DNA of 64,000 nt from Planctomycetota bacterium (lineage in GTDB: Bacteria; Planctomycetota; Planctomycetia; Pirellulales; Lacipirellulaceae), in assembly GCA_024278955.1 (NCBI GenBank), contig JAJRSE010000109.1, positions 1 to 64,000 of the forward strand. Direction: 5' to 3'. Position numbers and translations under genes: made by a program. The first letter of the stretch is position 1. Every line of letters starts with the position of its first letter. Shown piece by piece: positions 26,420-35,963 of this stretch. The notes below the pieces were generated by a model, which was given only the letters and a program-made list of their open reading frames with translations, was not told the DNA's origin and did not search any database.

Positions 26420-26917
26420 TCAAGAGCCGCGAATCGTGCTTATTTCGCTTTGCTTTCCGCGCAGGGCAAATTTTTCGAACTTGAGTTCCTGGCATATTGC
26501 GATTACTTCTTGAACTAGCCCTGTCTTGGCGTTTTCGTCGGCACGGATGATGACGGTTACGTCGGCTAGTTGCTTCGAGGTATGTCGGAGGATGATTTGT
26601 GTTTCTTTGAGTAGCTCGGACCGGAGGCGATCGATCTTGGTTAGCTCGTCTCCCGCGTAGATGAAATGGCCGTTCTTGGTCAGATGAATCGTTAACGGCT
26701 GTTCGTAGGGGGCGGTCGGCGGTTTGGCCAGTTCGCTCGCCGGGAGTGTGACGCGCTGATCTTGTTCGGCATCGGAGAAGTTAATCACCATCATGAAGAA
26801 GGCGATCAACTGAAACGTCATGTCGATCATCGGCGTCAAGTCGCCTTCCACAATGCCGCTATGACCTTTAGAACGAATTCGCATGAAAAGTTTATCGCAA
26901 GTGGTGGGGGTTGCCAT
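26420..26917 (-). CDS. ExbD/TolR family protein (first of two)
   Basis: 165 residues. LTPMIDMTFQLIAFFMMVI carries the membrane helix with the conserved Asp, and the periplasmic region is the usual small alpha/beta domain ending in FALRGKQS. The internal ATG at residue 12 (MRIRSKGHSG) is a plausible alternative start. It lies between ExbB (25 bases upstream) and the second ExbD, so two ExbD-type subunits may assemble with one ExbB. Confidence 0.88.
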   Translation of the reverse strand: MATPTTCDKLFMRIRSKGHSGIVEGDLTPMIDMTFQLIAFFMMVINFSDAEQDQRVTLPASELAKPPTAPYEQPLTIHLTKNGHFIYAGDELTKIDRLRSELLKETQIILRHTSKQLADVTVIIRADENAKTGLVQEVIAICQELKFEKFALRGKQSEISTIRGS

Positions 26918-26942
26918 TCGTCACTCGAGCTTCGTCATCCGC

Positions 26943-27749
26943 TCAGCTTGGCTTCTTTTGGAAACGTGACATCAGCCCTTCGCTTACGATGCCCACTTCC
27001 AGCACCAGCCGGGCGACCCGATTGCGGAGTAGGTTGTAAGCTGCCAAGGCGGGGATTGCGAGTGCTAGTCCCACGAGCGTGGTGAAGAGCGCGGTTGAGA
27101 TACCTTGGGCCAACGCTTGGGGGTCTGGTGCCCCCGTGGCCGTGTTGGCGATGAGCTTAAACGATTCGATCATACCGCTTACCGTGCCTAGTAGACCGAT
27201 CATTGGGCTGAGAGTTCCGATCAGCGCCAGATAGCTTAGGCGATGTTCTAACCGCATGTTTTCTTCTTCGCCTACTTCTTGCATGGCCTCGATTGCTTCG
27301 CTGTAGCCTGTCGATACCTTGCCGATTCCTGCCGACAGGACACGCCCCAGGAATGATTCATCGTTACGAGCAAGGTCGTAGGCTTCTTGAAACTGTTTGG
27401 CGTCGAGATGTTGTTCAAAGCCTTCGATCAAGTCATTCGGGATCACATTATCGCGCCGTGCGGTGAGCAGGTTCATCACAAACAGCGCAACAAGCGTGAA
27501 CGAAAGCCCGAGGAAAACCAAACCGTAGAACAAGCCGAGCGAGTTGGATGCCCAGGTCAAGTAGCTGATGTTGGCGTCTGAAGTGTCGCTGGCAACGACA
27601 TCTTGTTCAGTCGGGGCAGGGGCCTCTTCCTGCGCGAAAGCCAAAGGAACCGATTGTCCGTAGGTTACAAGCATGGCTGCCAGGAGGCAGAGAAAAAACA
27701 AGGGCTTGAAAATTTTTGAACAAGTTGGTTGTTCGCTAGCAAGTATCAT
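26943..27749 (-). CDS. MotA/TolQ/ExbB family proton channel protein
   Basis: 268 residues. A long N-terminal region with a signal-like helix (about 14-40) precedes the ExbB core: transmembrane helices near 67-92, 172-200 and 215-240, with the conserved LIGTLSPMIGLLGTVSGMI and ALFTTLVGLALAIPALAAYN segments. Partner of the two ExbD genes downstream. An N-terminal periplasmic extension occurs in the planctomycete ExbB type. Upstream lie the two TPR genes, suggesting an energised TPR-containing envelope complex. Confidence 0.9.
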   Translation of the reverse strand: MILASEQPTCSKIFKPLFFLCLLAAMLVTYGQSVPLAFAQEEAPAPTEQDVVASDTSDANISYLTWASNSLGLFYGLVFLGLSFTLVALFVMNLLTARRDNVIPNDLIEGFEQHLDAKQFQEAYDLARNDESFLGRVLSAGIGKVSTGYSEAIEAMQEVGEEENMRLEHRLSYLALIGTLSPMIGLLGTVSGMIESFKLIANTATGAPDPQALAQGISTALFTTLVGLALAIPALAAYNLLRNRVARLVLEVGIVSEGLMSRFQKKPS

Positions 27750-27782
27750 GGTCGCATCAACTCCTCAGTGATTATTGTCTTG

Positions 27783-27846
27783 CTAGCCGCAGGCGGAAGC
27801 CGGCGGTTGGATTCGTTGCAAACCGTTGGCTTCCGCCTGCGGCTAG
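27783..27846. repeat. CTAG-bounded palindrome (64 bp)
   Basis: CTAGCCGCAGGCGGAAGCC at the left is mirrored by GGCTTCCGCCTGCGGCTAG at the right, with a 26-base loop. It lies in the 296-base gap between the ExbB gene and the TPR gene. The gap also has a tandem repeat, two copies of TTATTGCTTCTGAAGACCAT (one base different), at 27965-28006. Confidence 0.85.
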
Positions 27847-28045
27847 TATGTTTATTTGGGGTTAGGCTGCATACTCGGTGTATTCCGTCATGTACCTACT
27901 TTAGCGGCCTTGGTTCTTACGTCCAATCGCTTATTTTTTAAACATTTCTTGAGATGGCGTTTCTTATTGCTTCTGAAGACCATACTTATTGCTTCCGAAG
28001 ACCATAAAGGCAACCCAAATTACCGGATCTACCGTTCTGCTGCCA

Positions 28046-29086
28046 CTATCGCTTAGCCCAAGGGCTCGCCGGATATTCTTCTTGAAGTCTTTGCCTCGCG
28101 TCGAGGGCTCGCGACTCATGCCCAAGGGTGCTCCACAGCCGGGACAACTCGTACAGGGCTTTGGCATGATTGGTCGAAGCGGAGGCGAACAGCAGATCGA
28201 CATGTAGAAACGCGTCTCGTGCCGCTTTGGGATTGCTGCTTGTGAGATAACAATCGCCCAGGGCGTTGTAGGCTCGGGCCATCAGTTCGGTGTCGTCTGG
28301 TTCGGCTTCGGCGATGATTTTTTTGACCGCCTCGGTCGATTGTTCGAGGTCGCCGCCAGCGGCGCGGCTTACCGCGGCAAGGAGTGTTGTTTCGAGTTGC
28401 TGGCTTTCGGCTGTTGTGCTGCCCTCGGCGGCAGCAAGGGCCTTGTCGAATTCGGCCAAGGCCTCGACGTGTTGTCCTTGTTCTTGCAAGGATCGACCGA
28501 TCAATAGGGCCGAACGCGCTTTGTGAAATGCCGACGGTGCCCGACCGAGTTTCGTGTACAGCTTGCGAGCCGCATCGTAGTTGCCGGCTGCCAGTTGCAA
28601 ATCGCCGGAGAGCTCGATCGCCTCGGTTAGATGAAAGCTATTGCGGTTCTGAGTGAGAAACTTGGCCACCTCTGCTGTGGCCGATTCGATATTTCCTTGC
28701 CCGGCAATTGCTAACTTGGCCAGGCAGCGGGCGAGTTGAAAATCGAGCTCTTGTTTAATCTCGGTACGGTTGAGCTCGGTGCGAGGAATCTTTTTCAGCG
28801 ATTCTAATGCGTCTGGAAATCGTCCTCCCGAAGCCGCAAGGCGGGCAGAGCGGAGTTCCTTGGGTTCGCCGGCAAATGCGATGCTCGTAATTTCTTCGAC
28901 CGGAATCTCGCGTTCGACACCTCCTCGAGAGATCGTCACCGCTAGCTGTGTGACTTTGGCGATTTTTCCCGAGACGGTTCCGCTACGGCGTTTGATTCGG
29001 TCGACACCCTGGGCATGTCCCGAGACGCAAGCGAGCGTCACGAGGGTGGTTGCAATCGAGCAGACACTCCATTGGAATCGCGTCAT
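28046..29086 (-). CDS. TPR-containing exported protein
   Basis: 346 residues with a signal peptide (1-26, cleavage after GHA). Residues 30-75 form a small beta-domain (RRSGTVSGKIAKVTQLAVTI), then helical TPR-type repeats: YDAARKLYTKLGRAPSAFHKAR, EALAEFDKALAAAEG, AYNALGDCYLTSSNPKAARDA and a final repeat ending at EEYPASPWAK. Acts in the periplasm or at the cell envelope. It stands 32 bases downstream of the larger TPR gene and upstream of exbB-exbD-exbD, so a common complex is likely. Confidence 0.82.
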   Translation of the reverse strand: MTRFQWSVCSIATTLVTLACVSGHAQGVDRIKRRSGTVSGKIAKVTQLAVTISRGGVEREIPVEEITSIAFAGEPKELRSARLAASGGRFPDALESLKKIPRTELNRTEIKQELDFQLARCLAKLAIAGQGNIESATAEVAKFLTQNRNSFHLTEAIELSGDLQLAAGNYDAARKLYTKLGRAPSAFHKARSALLIGRSLQEQGQHVEALAEFDKALAAAEGSTTAESQQLETTLLAAVSRAAGGDLEQSTEAVKKIIAEAEPDDTELMARAYNALGDCYLTSSNPKAARDAFLHVDLLFASASTNHAKALYELSRLWSTLGHESRALDARQRLQEEYPASPWAKR

Positions 29087-29118
29087 TGTTTATTCCTACT
29101 TTGATTCGTGAAAGGAGA

Positions 29119-32100
29119 TTACTTTTTGCTTTGCGTTTCGATTTGTTGCAGCAGTTGATTGAATTTTTGTTTCCATCGCGGGCCGCCCAGGTCGGGGTAC
29201 AATCGTTTCATCGACAGGACGCTGCGTCTTGCTGTTTGCTGATGTTTTTTTCCCTCAGCTCCTCCGGCGATTTGGCTCGCAAGAAAGCGAGCCTTTGCCG
29301 CGTTGTAGCGAGCCGCAAAGTAGATGTCGCGATATTTAGCGACCTGGCTCGAATTTGGCGACTTGCTTGCCGATTTTTTTTGTGCGAAGTCTGCGACTTT
29401 GGCCAACCGTAACCAGCCCCAAACGAGGTTTTTCTTGTCCTTCTGAGGCTGCGTACCAAGGATGGCTTGCTCTAGTTTCACTTCCTCCTTCTGGGTAGCC
29501 CCCCATTTTTGCAAAGCCATGGCCGTGGCTTGTTGTAGCTCGAGCATGTTCGGCTTCTCAGCTAAAATTTGGGTGTATTGCTCGAAGGCCTCGGAGAATT
29601 TTTCTTGTGCTTGCAAACAGTCGCCCAAGCGTTTCTTTACTCCAAGCACGGCCATCGCGTTGGGAGCCGTATTGGTTTCTTTCTTCGCCTCGGCAAGCAT
29701 CTCGCGATAGATGCTCTCGGCTTGCGACAAGTACCGGGCAGCGTCTTCGCCTTCGAGTCCTTCGCCTAGTTGCAAATTGGTTTGGGCAATCCAATTGCGA
29801 ATCTTCCAGTCGTTTCCGTCGCTTCGCTGGGTGACTCGTTTCAGAAGGTCTTCAAACGAAGCGGCAACCGCTCGGGCGGTCTCTTTTTTGCCCGCAGCCG
29901 AAAGCTCTTTGATTTGACGTTGCAGTTGCAAACCGAGGCTGACGTAGATGTTTGTGAGCCGTCGCTGAGCATCAGGCTGGTCGCTGACGGCGGCTTCGAG
30001 TGCCTCCATCATCTGTTGCGCTTGATCTCGTCGGGGTGGATCGACCGACACATACGCCCGCAGCGCTGCCTTGTAAGTTTCACTCACAAACTCGGGCCGC
30101 TGGCGACGGTTGTTTTTTTTGACCAAAGTCAAAGGGCCTACTTTGGGGTCTTCGAGAACTCGGACCGCCTGATCAAATTCTCCTTGAGACAATAACAGTT
30201 GAACAAAATAGAGAACGCCTGTTGTTTCTGCTACGCTGGGTTTTGCTTTCTCTTGGAGGTGTTCGTAGCCGCTCGTCAGGAGATCGCTGGCACGTTTTTT
30301 CCATTGGGCGATATCTTTATCTTTTGCCGCCGCCCCCGATTGATTTGAAGTGAGGCGAAGATATCGGTTCCACATCGAGCCACCAAGGCTCAGTTCTGCC
30401 GCCGCCCGGCGCTCGGCAGGCAACTTTTCAAGCAACTGTTCTGCGTCGGCATGTCGGCCTTGGCCGAGGGCAAGGTTAATCAGCAGGTTCATTGCCGTGC
30501 TGGCGTCAGTCGAATCGGGCCAGCGTGTGATAATTAACTGGGCAATGTTCGTGAGTTGCTCGGTTTCAAATTGGTGGCCGCCAGAGTCGTCGGCCTGTTT
30601 TGCCTGGTTGAGAAGCTTCTCGTAGGCAGCCAACGCTAGCCGGGCTGCGACCGGGGCATACTTGCTTTCTGAGTATCGCCGGGCGACAAAATCGCCCAAC
30701 ACGGCAGCATCGTTCAAACGGCCTTCTTCCCAGCAGAGCCAGCAAAGGTAGTACCTTGCCGCAAGCAGGTCTTCTAGGGGAGTTTCTTCATCGACCAATC
30801 GGAGCGACTTCTGGAAATATCCGCGAGCAGCCTTTTGGTTTTGCTCTGCCTGGCTCTGAAGGTCTTCGACGGCTTCGGGGTTATTATCTTTTGCTAACTT
30901 GGCCGCCAACTTCGACGAGTTCATCTGTTCCAGGGCCTCTTTGCCTGCCGCAAAAGCTTCGCCAAACGAGTTGGCTGCGACTTTCTGGATTTTTGTACCA
31001 GTCGAGGCTAAGGCCGTCCGGGCGGCGCTTTGGAATTCCCCGCCATGCTTCGCGATGTCGCGATAAAGCTTTCGAGCATCAGCCCGTAGCCGGCCGGTCT
31101 CGCCTTGGGTTTCAGGATCTTTGAGCTTGGCTTCGTAAACCTCAGCCAAGCGAAACGCAACCGCTAGCCACTCTGGCTTCCGACGCTCTTCGCCGCGAGC
31201 GTCGCTTAACCAATCGCGACATTCGCCAATTGCTTGATCGTATCGGCCCAATTCTCGAAGGCATTCGGCTCGGCGGCGGTAGGCGCGAGACATCAGGATG
31301 CGAAATTCGGCGTTCCTGCTCGGTTGGCTAACCAAGGTGTCGTAGCTTTCGAGGGCCGCCTTGAATTTGCCAGCTTCCTGATCGCAGCGGCCTTGGTAGA
31401 GGAGGCCAAAGTATCCGACAAGCTTTCGGTCGTAGTCTTTCGAGAGCTTGGCAAACGCATTGGAAGCTTGGGCAAGATTTTTCTTCGAGTCCTCCGAACG
31501 TCTGGCGTAGGTGCGAGCTGTTTCAAAGAGCAGGTTGGCCGACAAGAATCGGGCCTCAGCTTGGCGAGTTTGTAATCGTTGGCGAGTGGCACGCGACTCT
31601 GGGTCGTTCTGCAAGGCGACCCCCTTGGGCAACGAATCAAGCTCGCGTTGGCACGATTCCAGCAAAGTTTCTACGGTCGCGGTTGCTTCAGAAAAAGTGG
31701 TTCGAGCTGTTTGTTTGAGTTGTTTCCGATCGTTCTGTGCTCGGGCTGGGAGCCGGTCGGCTTGGGCGAGCAGAAGGAGGGCTTGTTCGGTAAGTAACTT
31801 TCCCGCGTGACCTAGCGATTCCACCGCGTAGGGAGAATCGCGGTGGCTTTTCGCAAACTTCTGGAATCGGGTGGTTGCTTGAGCGAGCAGAAATAATCGC
31901 TGTTTTTCGTCAACCGAATTTTTTGCCTGCGATGCCTGAGTGACAGCACGCTCATAATCGATGCGATCCAAAAACTCGTCGGTAGCGAGTGGGTCGTCGG
32001 CAGCATGGTCGAGGTACTCGATCGCCACATCATTCCAGCCGCGCTGGCGCAGACCTTCGAGAAACTTTGCAGCGAGGTCGGGTGGCGAGTCGGCAGCAGA

Positions 32101-32163
32101 TGCCAGGCGAGTGAGCGTCAGCAACAAAAAGACGCAGCACGACCACAGGCGGGCACGAGGCAT
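29119..32163 (-). CDS. Large exported TPR-repeat protein
   Basis: 1014 residues from the ATG at 32163, which begins a proper signal peptide (ARLWSCCVFLLLTLTRLASA); the open frame to 32259 adds 32 residues without a signal pattern. The rest is almost entirely helical TPR/Sel1-like repeats (for example FAKSHRDSPYAVESLGHAGK, ALESYDTLVSQPSRNAEF, ALRAYVSVDPPRRDQAQQMM). First gene of the TPR-TPR-ExbB-ExbD-ExbD unit. It may work as a periplasmic scaffold, analogous to YbgF/CpoB in Tol-Pal systems but far larger. Confidence 0.85.
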   Translation of the reverse strand: MPRARLWSCCVFLLLTLTRLASAADSPPDLAAKFLEGLRQRGWNDVAIEYLDHAADDPLATDEFLDRIDYERAVTQASQAKNSVDEKQRLFLLAQATTRFQKFAKSHRDSPYAVESLGHAGKLLTEQALLLLAQADRLPARAQNDRKQLKQTARTTFSEATATVETLLESCQRELDSLPKGVALQNDPESRATRQRLQTRQAEARFLSANLLFETARTYARRSEDSKKNLAQASNAFAKLSKDYDRKLVGYFGLLYQGRCDQEAGKFKAALESYDTLVSQPSRNAEFRILMSRAYRRRAECLRELGRYDQAIGECRDWLSDARGEERRKPEWLAVAFRLAEVYEAKLKDPETQGETGRLRADARKLYRDIAKHGGEFQSAARTALASTGTKIQKVAANSFGEAFAAGKEALEQMNSSKLAAKLAKDNNPEAVEDLQSQAEQNQKAARGYFQKSLRLVDEETPLEDLLAARYYLCWLCWEEGRLNDAAVLGDFVARRYSESKYAPVAARLALAAYEKLLNQAKQADDSGGHQFETEQLTNIAQLIITRWPDSTDASTAMNLLINLALGQGRHADAEQLLEKLPAERRAAAELSLGGSMWNRYLRLTSNQSGAAAKDKDIAQWKKRASDLLTSGYEHLQEKAKPSVAETTGVLYFVQLLLSQGEFDQAVRVLEDPKVGPLTLVKKNNRRQRPEFVSETYKAALRAYVSVDPPRRDQAQQMMEALEAAVSDQPDAQRRLTNIYVSLGLQLQRQIKELSAAGKKETARAVAASFEDLLKRVTQRSDGNDWKIRNWIAQTNLQLGEGLEGEDAARYLSQAESIYREMLAEAKKETNTAPNAMAVLGVKKRLGDCLQAQEKFSEAFEQYTQILAEKPNMLELQQATAMALQKWGATQKEEVKLEQAILGTQPQKDKKNLVWGWLRLAKVADFAQKKSASKSPNSSQVAKYRDIYFAARYNAAKARFLASQIAGGAEGKKHQQTARRSVLSMKRLYPDLGGPRWKQKFNQLLQQIETQSKK

Positions 32164-32433
32164 CGATCGCACGCATATTCGAGATAAAGACGACACTGAT
32201 TTCACAGAAACGCCTCTCTTCCAATTCTGTTCCGTAAAAGAGTCTACTATTCTACACATTGGGCTCTTTCAAACCAGACGTCCTGTGTGTGCTGAGCGGT
32301 TTGCTCGCTCGGGACCCAAGCTTCCCAATTTTATAGATGCAACTGTCCCCTAGGGTGTCCGATCGTACCCTGCGCGACTAAACTTGAAGATAACTACAGA
32401 CGGACTCTTTAGGGTCCCAGGAGCCTTTCTCAG

Positions 32434-33348
32434 ATGCAATTTCAATCGCGCCCCACAACAGGCATAACCAGAAACAACCGTTGGCGGTTGTGGATGCTTG
32501 TTGTTGCGCTTGGCTTGGTTCTCTCTACGATGCGCCAAATGAGCAAGCCGGAAACGGCACATCGGCTTGGCCAATTTTTTTCGCCGACCCAGCAGACACC
32601 TCATGCGCCGGCGCCAGATGCTGTGTCCTCTCGCTCCGGCACGCAGCCTGAGGTGACCTTGCTTGCTCCTCGCGTCTCTGAAGTTGCCGACGAGGCGACC
32701 AATAGCCATTCGCAAGTCGATCTCTCTGGCGTAAAAGACAAAACTTACTTTCGCCCGGAAGAACGTCAGGCTTGGTTTTCTCTTTTTGATAAATTACAGC
32801 AAACCGACGAGACCCAACAAACAGGCCAGACCATTACCGAGGTCTCGTATGTTCAACTGCTCAAACAGCCCGATTATTATCGTGGGCGCCTCGTCACAAT
32901 TCATGGCAACGTAAAGCGTGAAGAAGTTCAGCAGCCTGCCGGAAACCAATTGGGCCTCGATTCGTATCATCGACTTTGGGTCAAGCCCCAAGGGGGCGGC
33001 CAATGGCCATTTGTCGTCTACTGCCTTGAGCTGCCCGCAGGATTTCCTTGCGGAGATCAACTCAACGAGCCTGTTTCAATCACCGGCTACTTTTTCAAGA
33101 ATTGGTCCTATGCTTACGACCAAGGGTTAGGCCTCGCGCCGGTGGTGCTGGCAAGCCAACCCGATTGGTCTCCTCCGCAGCTCCAACCGAAAGCAGAACC
33201 AATCGCTTCTCGAAGTTGGATTGTTGTAGCCGCTTTCGCGCTGGTGTTTTCGTCCTTCGCAACTTGGATCGCCTTGCGCCAAACTCGCCGCCCCATTCGA
33301 GCCCCTCAGGATCTTCACCAGTTGGCAACTCGGGAGATCGATCGATGA
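32434..33348 (+). CDS. Membrane-anchored protein with OB-like domain (family repeated in the next gene)
   Basis: 304 residues: N-terminal transmembrane helix (about 18-34), a disordered Pro-rich stretch, a central domain with YRGRLVTIHGNVKREEVQQ, then LPAGFPCGDQLNEPVSITGY followed by FFKNWSY, and a second helix (about 258-282) near the C-terminus. The GYFFKNWSY region recurs in the next gene. Divergent from the TPR operon with 270 bases between. The first of two genes with an ATGA overlap, so co-expressed. Function unknown; the two may form an envelope pair. Confidence 0.75.
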   Translation: MQFQSRPTTGITRNNRWRLWMLVVALGLVLSTMRQMSKPETAHRLGQFFSPTQQTPHAPAPDAVSSRSGTQPEVTLLAPRVSEVADEATNSHSQVDLSGVKDKTYFRPEERQAWFSLFDKLQQTDETQQTGQTITEVSYVQLLKQPDYYRGRLVTIHGNVKREEVQQPAGNQLGLDSYHRLWVKPQGGGQWPFVVYCLELPAGFPCGDQLNEPVSITGYFFKNWSYAYDQGLGLAPVVLASQPDWSPPQLQPKAEPIASRSWIVVAAFALVFSSFATWIALRQTRRPIRAPQDLHQLATREIDR

Positions 33349-34730
33349 CGAGTTGCCGAATCGTTGCTCAAGTTGTGTGTTTCCTCGGTTGTTTGCTCGC
33401 AACACATTGCACACTCTCCGCCGAAGATGGCGATTCAAGCTTTCGCGGCGTGCTAGACCTTGCCGGGATTGGCTCTGGGGCCTTCGCCAAATTTTCTGAT
33501 ACGACCGATTACCAATCGGAAGATTGGCAACTCCTCATTCGATTAAAACATCGTCTCGCGCAGTACTCCGTAGCTCAGCAAAGCGTATGGACTCGACCGT
33601 GGACGAAGTCTTCGGAACCCTTGCCGGGAGATCTGCTCGAGGTGGTTGGGGTTCTCGAATCAGTCGAAACTCTTTCACTGCCCAAACTTTTGGCCGAGAC
33701 CCACGGGCTGGAGTCGCTCTTTCGATGTCGATTTTATTTCGGCGAGCTAGTCGAAGGCCAGCCAAGAAAATATGGCAGCTTACTCTCGACGCAAATTCCT
33801 TCCGGCTGGCAGGAAAAAGAAGCGTTCGAGGAGCCGATTAGCTTTCGCGGTATCTTGATAAAACCTTCCGAGGCAAGCTCGCCGGAGCCGGTTTTCTTTA
33901 CTTCGCATGTCGCTTGGTTTCCCCGGCAGGGTGTGCCCCCGGGGCATCTTTTGCTCGCTCGGCTGGGAATGGATGTGGCACTGTTAGACGAAGTCAGGCA
34001 TGGTCGGCCTTTCGTCAAAGCGGATGTCAGCCGCGAGGGCGAAGCTTTTTACGGCTGTCTGGCCGCAATCAAGCGTACCCAAGCCGAAGAGCTCTCTTCG
34101 CTCGCGAAGCAGAGCGTTGAGCAGGTGGCCGACCAATGGCGAGAGAAGAAGCCCGGGGATGCCAAACAACGGGCTATTGCCGCCGAGGTACAGACGCGGA
34201 GCGAGTTGGGGCTCTCTTCGGTCGCCCCTCTGTTTTTCCATCCAGAGCAAATGACAGGCCAGCTCATTCAGATCGAAGGGACCGCTCGCCGGGCTGTACA
34301 AATAGCCGTAACCGAGTATCCGGGGCTCGATTTCTACTACGAATTGGAGATCTTCCCGCCAGATTCCCAGAATTTGCCGGTCGTATGTTGTGTGAACAAG
34401 CTTCCCGCTGGTTTTCCTACGGGCGACTCGATCCGCGAGCCAGTTCGCGTTGCCGGCCTGTTTTTCAAGGGCTGGCTTTACCGTAGCCGCAAAGTTCAGA
34501 CCCAAGGGCAGACAACTAGGCAGCGGCGAATGTATACTCCCGTAGTGATTGCGGGCACACCCATTTGGCTCGGTAAGGCGGAAGACCATGGGAGTATTTG
34601 GGGGCTTCTCGGTGGTATCGTGTTTCTTGTTGTCTTGCTGGTCGTGGCACTCAATGCGGCGCGATTGGCGGCGAAAGATCGGCGTGCAAGGGCTGCGCGG
34701 CCAACGCTTGACGTGACCGATATCCAATGA
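33345..34730 (+). CDS. Exported membrane protein with duplicated OB-like domain
   Basis: 461 residues from the ATG at 33345, which overlaps the previous stop as ATGA; the longer frame to 33048 is a shadow. Signal peptide (1-25), two related domains (EEPISFRGILIKPSEASS near 165, and LPAGFPTGDSIREPVRVAGL followed by FFKGWLYR near 375) and a C-terminal transmembrane helix (about 428-450). The second copy is clearly homologous to the domain of the preceding protein. Extracytoplasmic location is likely. No enzymatic signature. Confidence 0.75.
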   Translation: MTSCRIVAQVVCFLGCLLATHCTLSAEDGDSSFRGVLDLAGIGSGAFAKFSDTTDYQSEDWQLLIRLKHRLAQYSVAQQSVWTRPWTKSSEPLPGDLLEVVGVLESVETLSLPKLLAETHGLESLFRCRFYFGELVEGQPRKYGSLLSTQIPSGWQEKEAFEEPISFRGILIKPSEASSPEPVFFTSHVAWFPRQGVPPGHLLLARLGMDVALLDEVRHGRPFVKADVSREGEAFYGCLAAIKRTQAEELSSLAKQSVEQVADQWREKKPGDAKQRAIAAEVQTRSELGLSSVAPLFFHPEQMTGQLIQIEGTARRAVQIAVTEYPGLDFYYELEIFPPDSQNLPVVCCVNKLPAGFPTGDSIREPVRVAGLFFKGWLYRSRKVQTQGQTTRQRRMYTPVVIAGTPIWLGKAEDHGSIWGLLGGIVFLVVLLVVALNAARLAAKDRRARAARPTLDVTDIQ

Positions 34731-34796
34731 CCCCAATTTGCGATCACCGATAGACGGAACATTAAACGGAGCTTGAGGCGGCGAAGCTAAACTTTC

Positions 34797-35951
34797 ATGA
34801 GCATACTATCTGAGCGACTTTCTGCACCTCGGCGAAAACGAGTCGTCAAAAATCCGATTCCCTGGTACACGCCGCGGTTTTGGCATGGGATGAGGTTTTC
34901 GACTTGGTTTTCGGTCGTGGCACAAAATCGGTTTGCCCTTTCGTTCACTAAGCTCCATACCGCTTTTAGTATCACGTTTTTTAGTTTCTGTAATAGTGTC
35001 TTGTCTGCGGTTGACCGAGTGGCTTATGGTGCTCGAGTATCGCGAGTAAAAATCGAGAAGCCGCCGATCTTTATTCTTGGGCATTGGCGTTCGGGAACGA
35101 CTTTTCTGCATGAGTTGCTGATTCGCGACCCTGAGCATACTTTTCCGAACACGTATCAGTGTTTTGTGCCCCATCACTTTGTCTTGTCTGAAGACTGGCT
35201 TACTCCCTGGACGCAGAAGCTGCTTCCCAGCCGTCGACCGATGGACAATATGGCAGCCGGTTGGCAGCGACCGCAGGAAGACGAGTTCGCCCTGGGCAAT
35301 CTTGGTGTCCCTTCGCCGTATCTGTCGATGATGTTTCCTCGTCGGGGCCCGGCGAATTGTGAGTACCTGGACTTGCAAGATTTGACAGAGGCAGAGCGAA
35401 AGACTTGGATGCGTAAGCTCGACGAATTCTTCCGCCGCCTTACCTTCCGCGACCCTCGCCGTATCGTTGTGAAGTCTCCGCCCCACACGGCCCGGGTCCG
35501 GACGCTACTCGAGATGTACCCTGACGCCAAGTTTGTTCACCTTGTTCGCAATCCTTACGATCTCTACATTTCCACCGTCAACTTGTGGAAGTCGCTTAAC
35601 GAAGTGCAGCGAATGCAGGGGCTCGGCGATCAGCAGTGGGTCGAGGAGTACGTCTTGAGTACGCTCGAACGAATGTACGCGGCTTACGAGCAAGATCGCA
35701 GCCTCTTGAGGGAAGACCAAATTTACGAGATTCGTTACGAAGATCTGATTGACGACCCTCAAGAACGAATGCGCGAGATTTACGCAAAGTTAGAACTGGG
35801 CGACTTCTCGCGAGCCGAGCCGGCAATACAAGAGTATCTTGCCGAGGTGAAAAACTATCGTCGCAACCACTACGAGCTGCCCGAGCAGCAGCGTAGCACG
35901 ATCAGCGAGCGTTGGGCCGGTTACTTCGAGCGGTACGGATACGAAGTGTAG
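34797..35951 (+). CDS. Sulfotransferase family protein
   Basis: 384 residues. Transfers a sulfuryl group from PAPS to an unknown acceptor. The 5'-phosphosulfate loop is GHWRSGTTFLHEL (95-107), the catalytic-type KSPPH follows at 226-230, and R251/S259 in HLVRNPYDLYIS is the 3'-phosphate binding motif. No membrane segment, although a hydrophobic region (54-72) precedes the fold. Sulfotransferases are very abundant in planctomycetes. The start ATG is 66 bases after the previous gene. Confidence 0.88.
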   Translation: MSILSERLSAPRRKRVVKNPIPWYTPRFWHGMRFSTWFSVVAQNRFALSFTKLHTAFSITFFSFCNSVLSAVDRVAYGARVSRVKIEKPPIFILGHWRSGTTFLHELLIRDPEHTFPNTYQCFVPHHFVLSEDWLTPWTQKLLPSRRPMDNMAAGWQRPQEDEFALGNLGVPSPYLSMMFPRRGPANCEYLDLQDLTEAERKTWMRKLDEFFRRLTFRDPRRIVVKSPPHTARVRTLLEMYPDAKFVHLVRNPYDLYISTVNLWKSLNEVQRMQGLGDQQWVEEYVLSTLERMYAAYEQDRSLLREDQIYEIRYEDLIDDPQERMREIYAKLELGDFSRAEPAIQEYLAEVKNYRRNHYELPEQQRSTISERWAGYFERYGYEV

Positions 35952-35963
35952 CTCGCCCAATAC

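Noticed and set aside
33048..33344. N-terminal extension of the 33345 gene
   Set aside because: It overlaps the preceding gene in another frame; the ATG at 33345 begins a signal peptide and overlaps the stop as ATGA.
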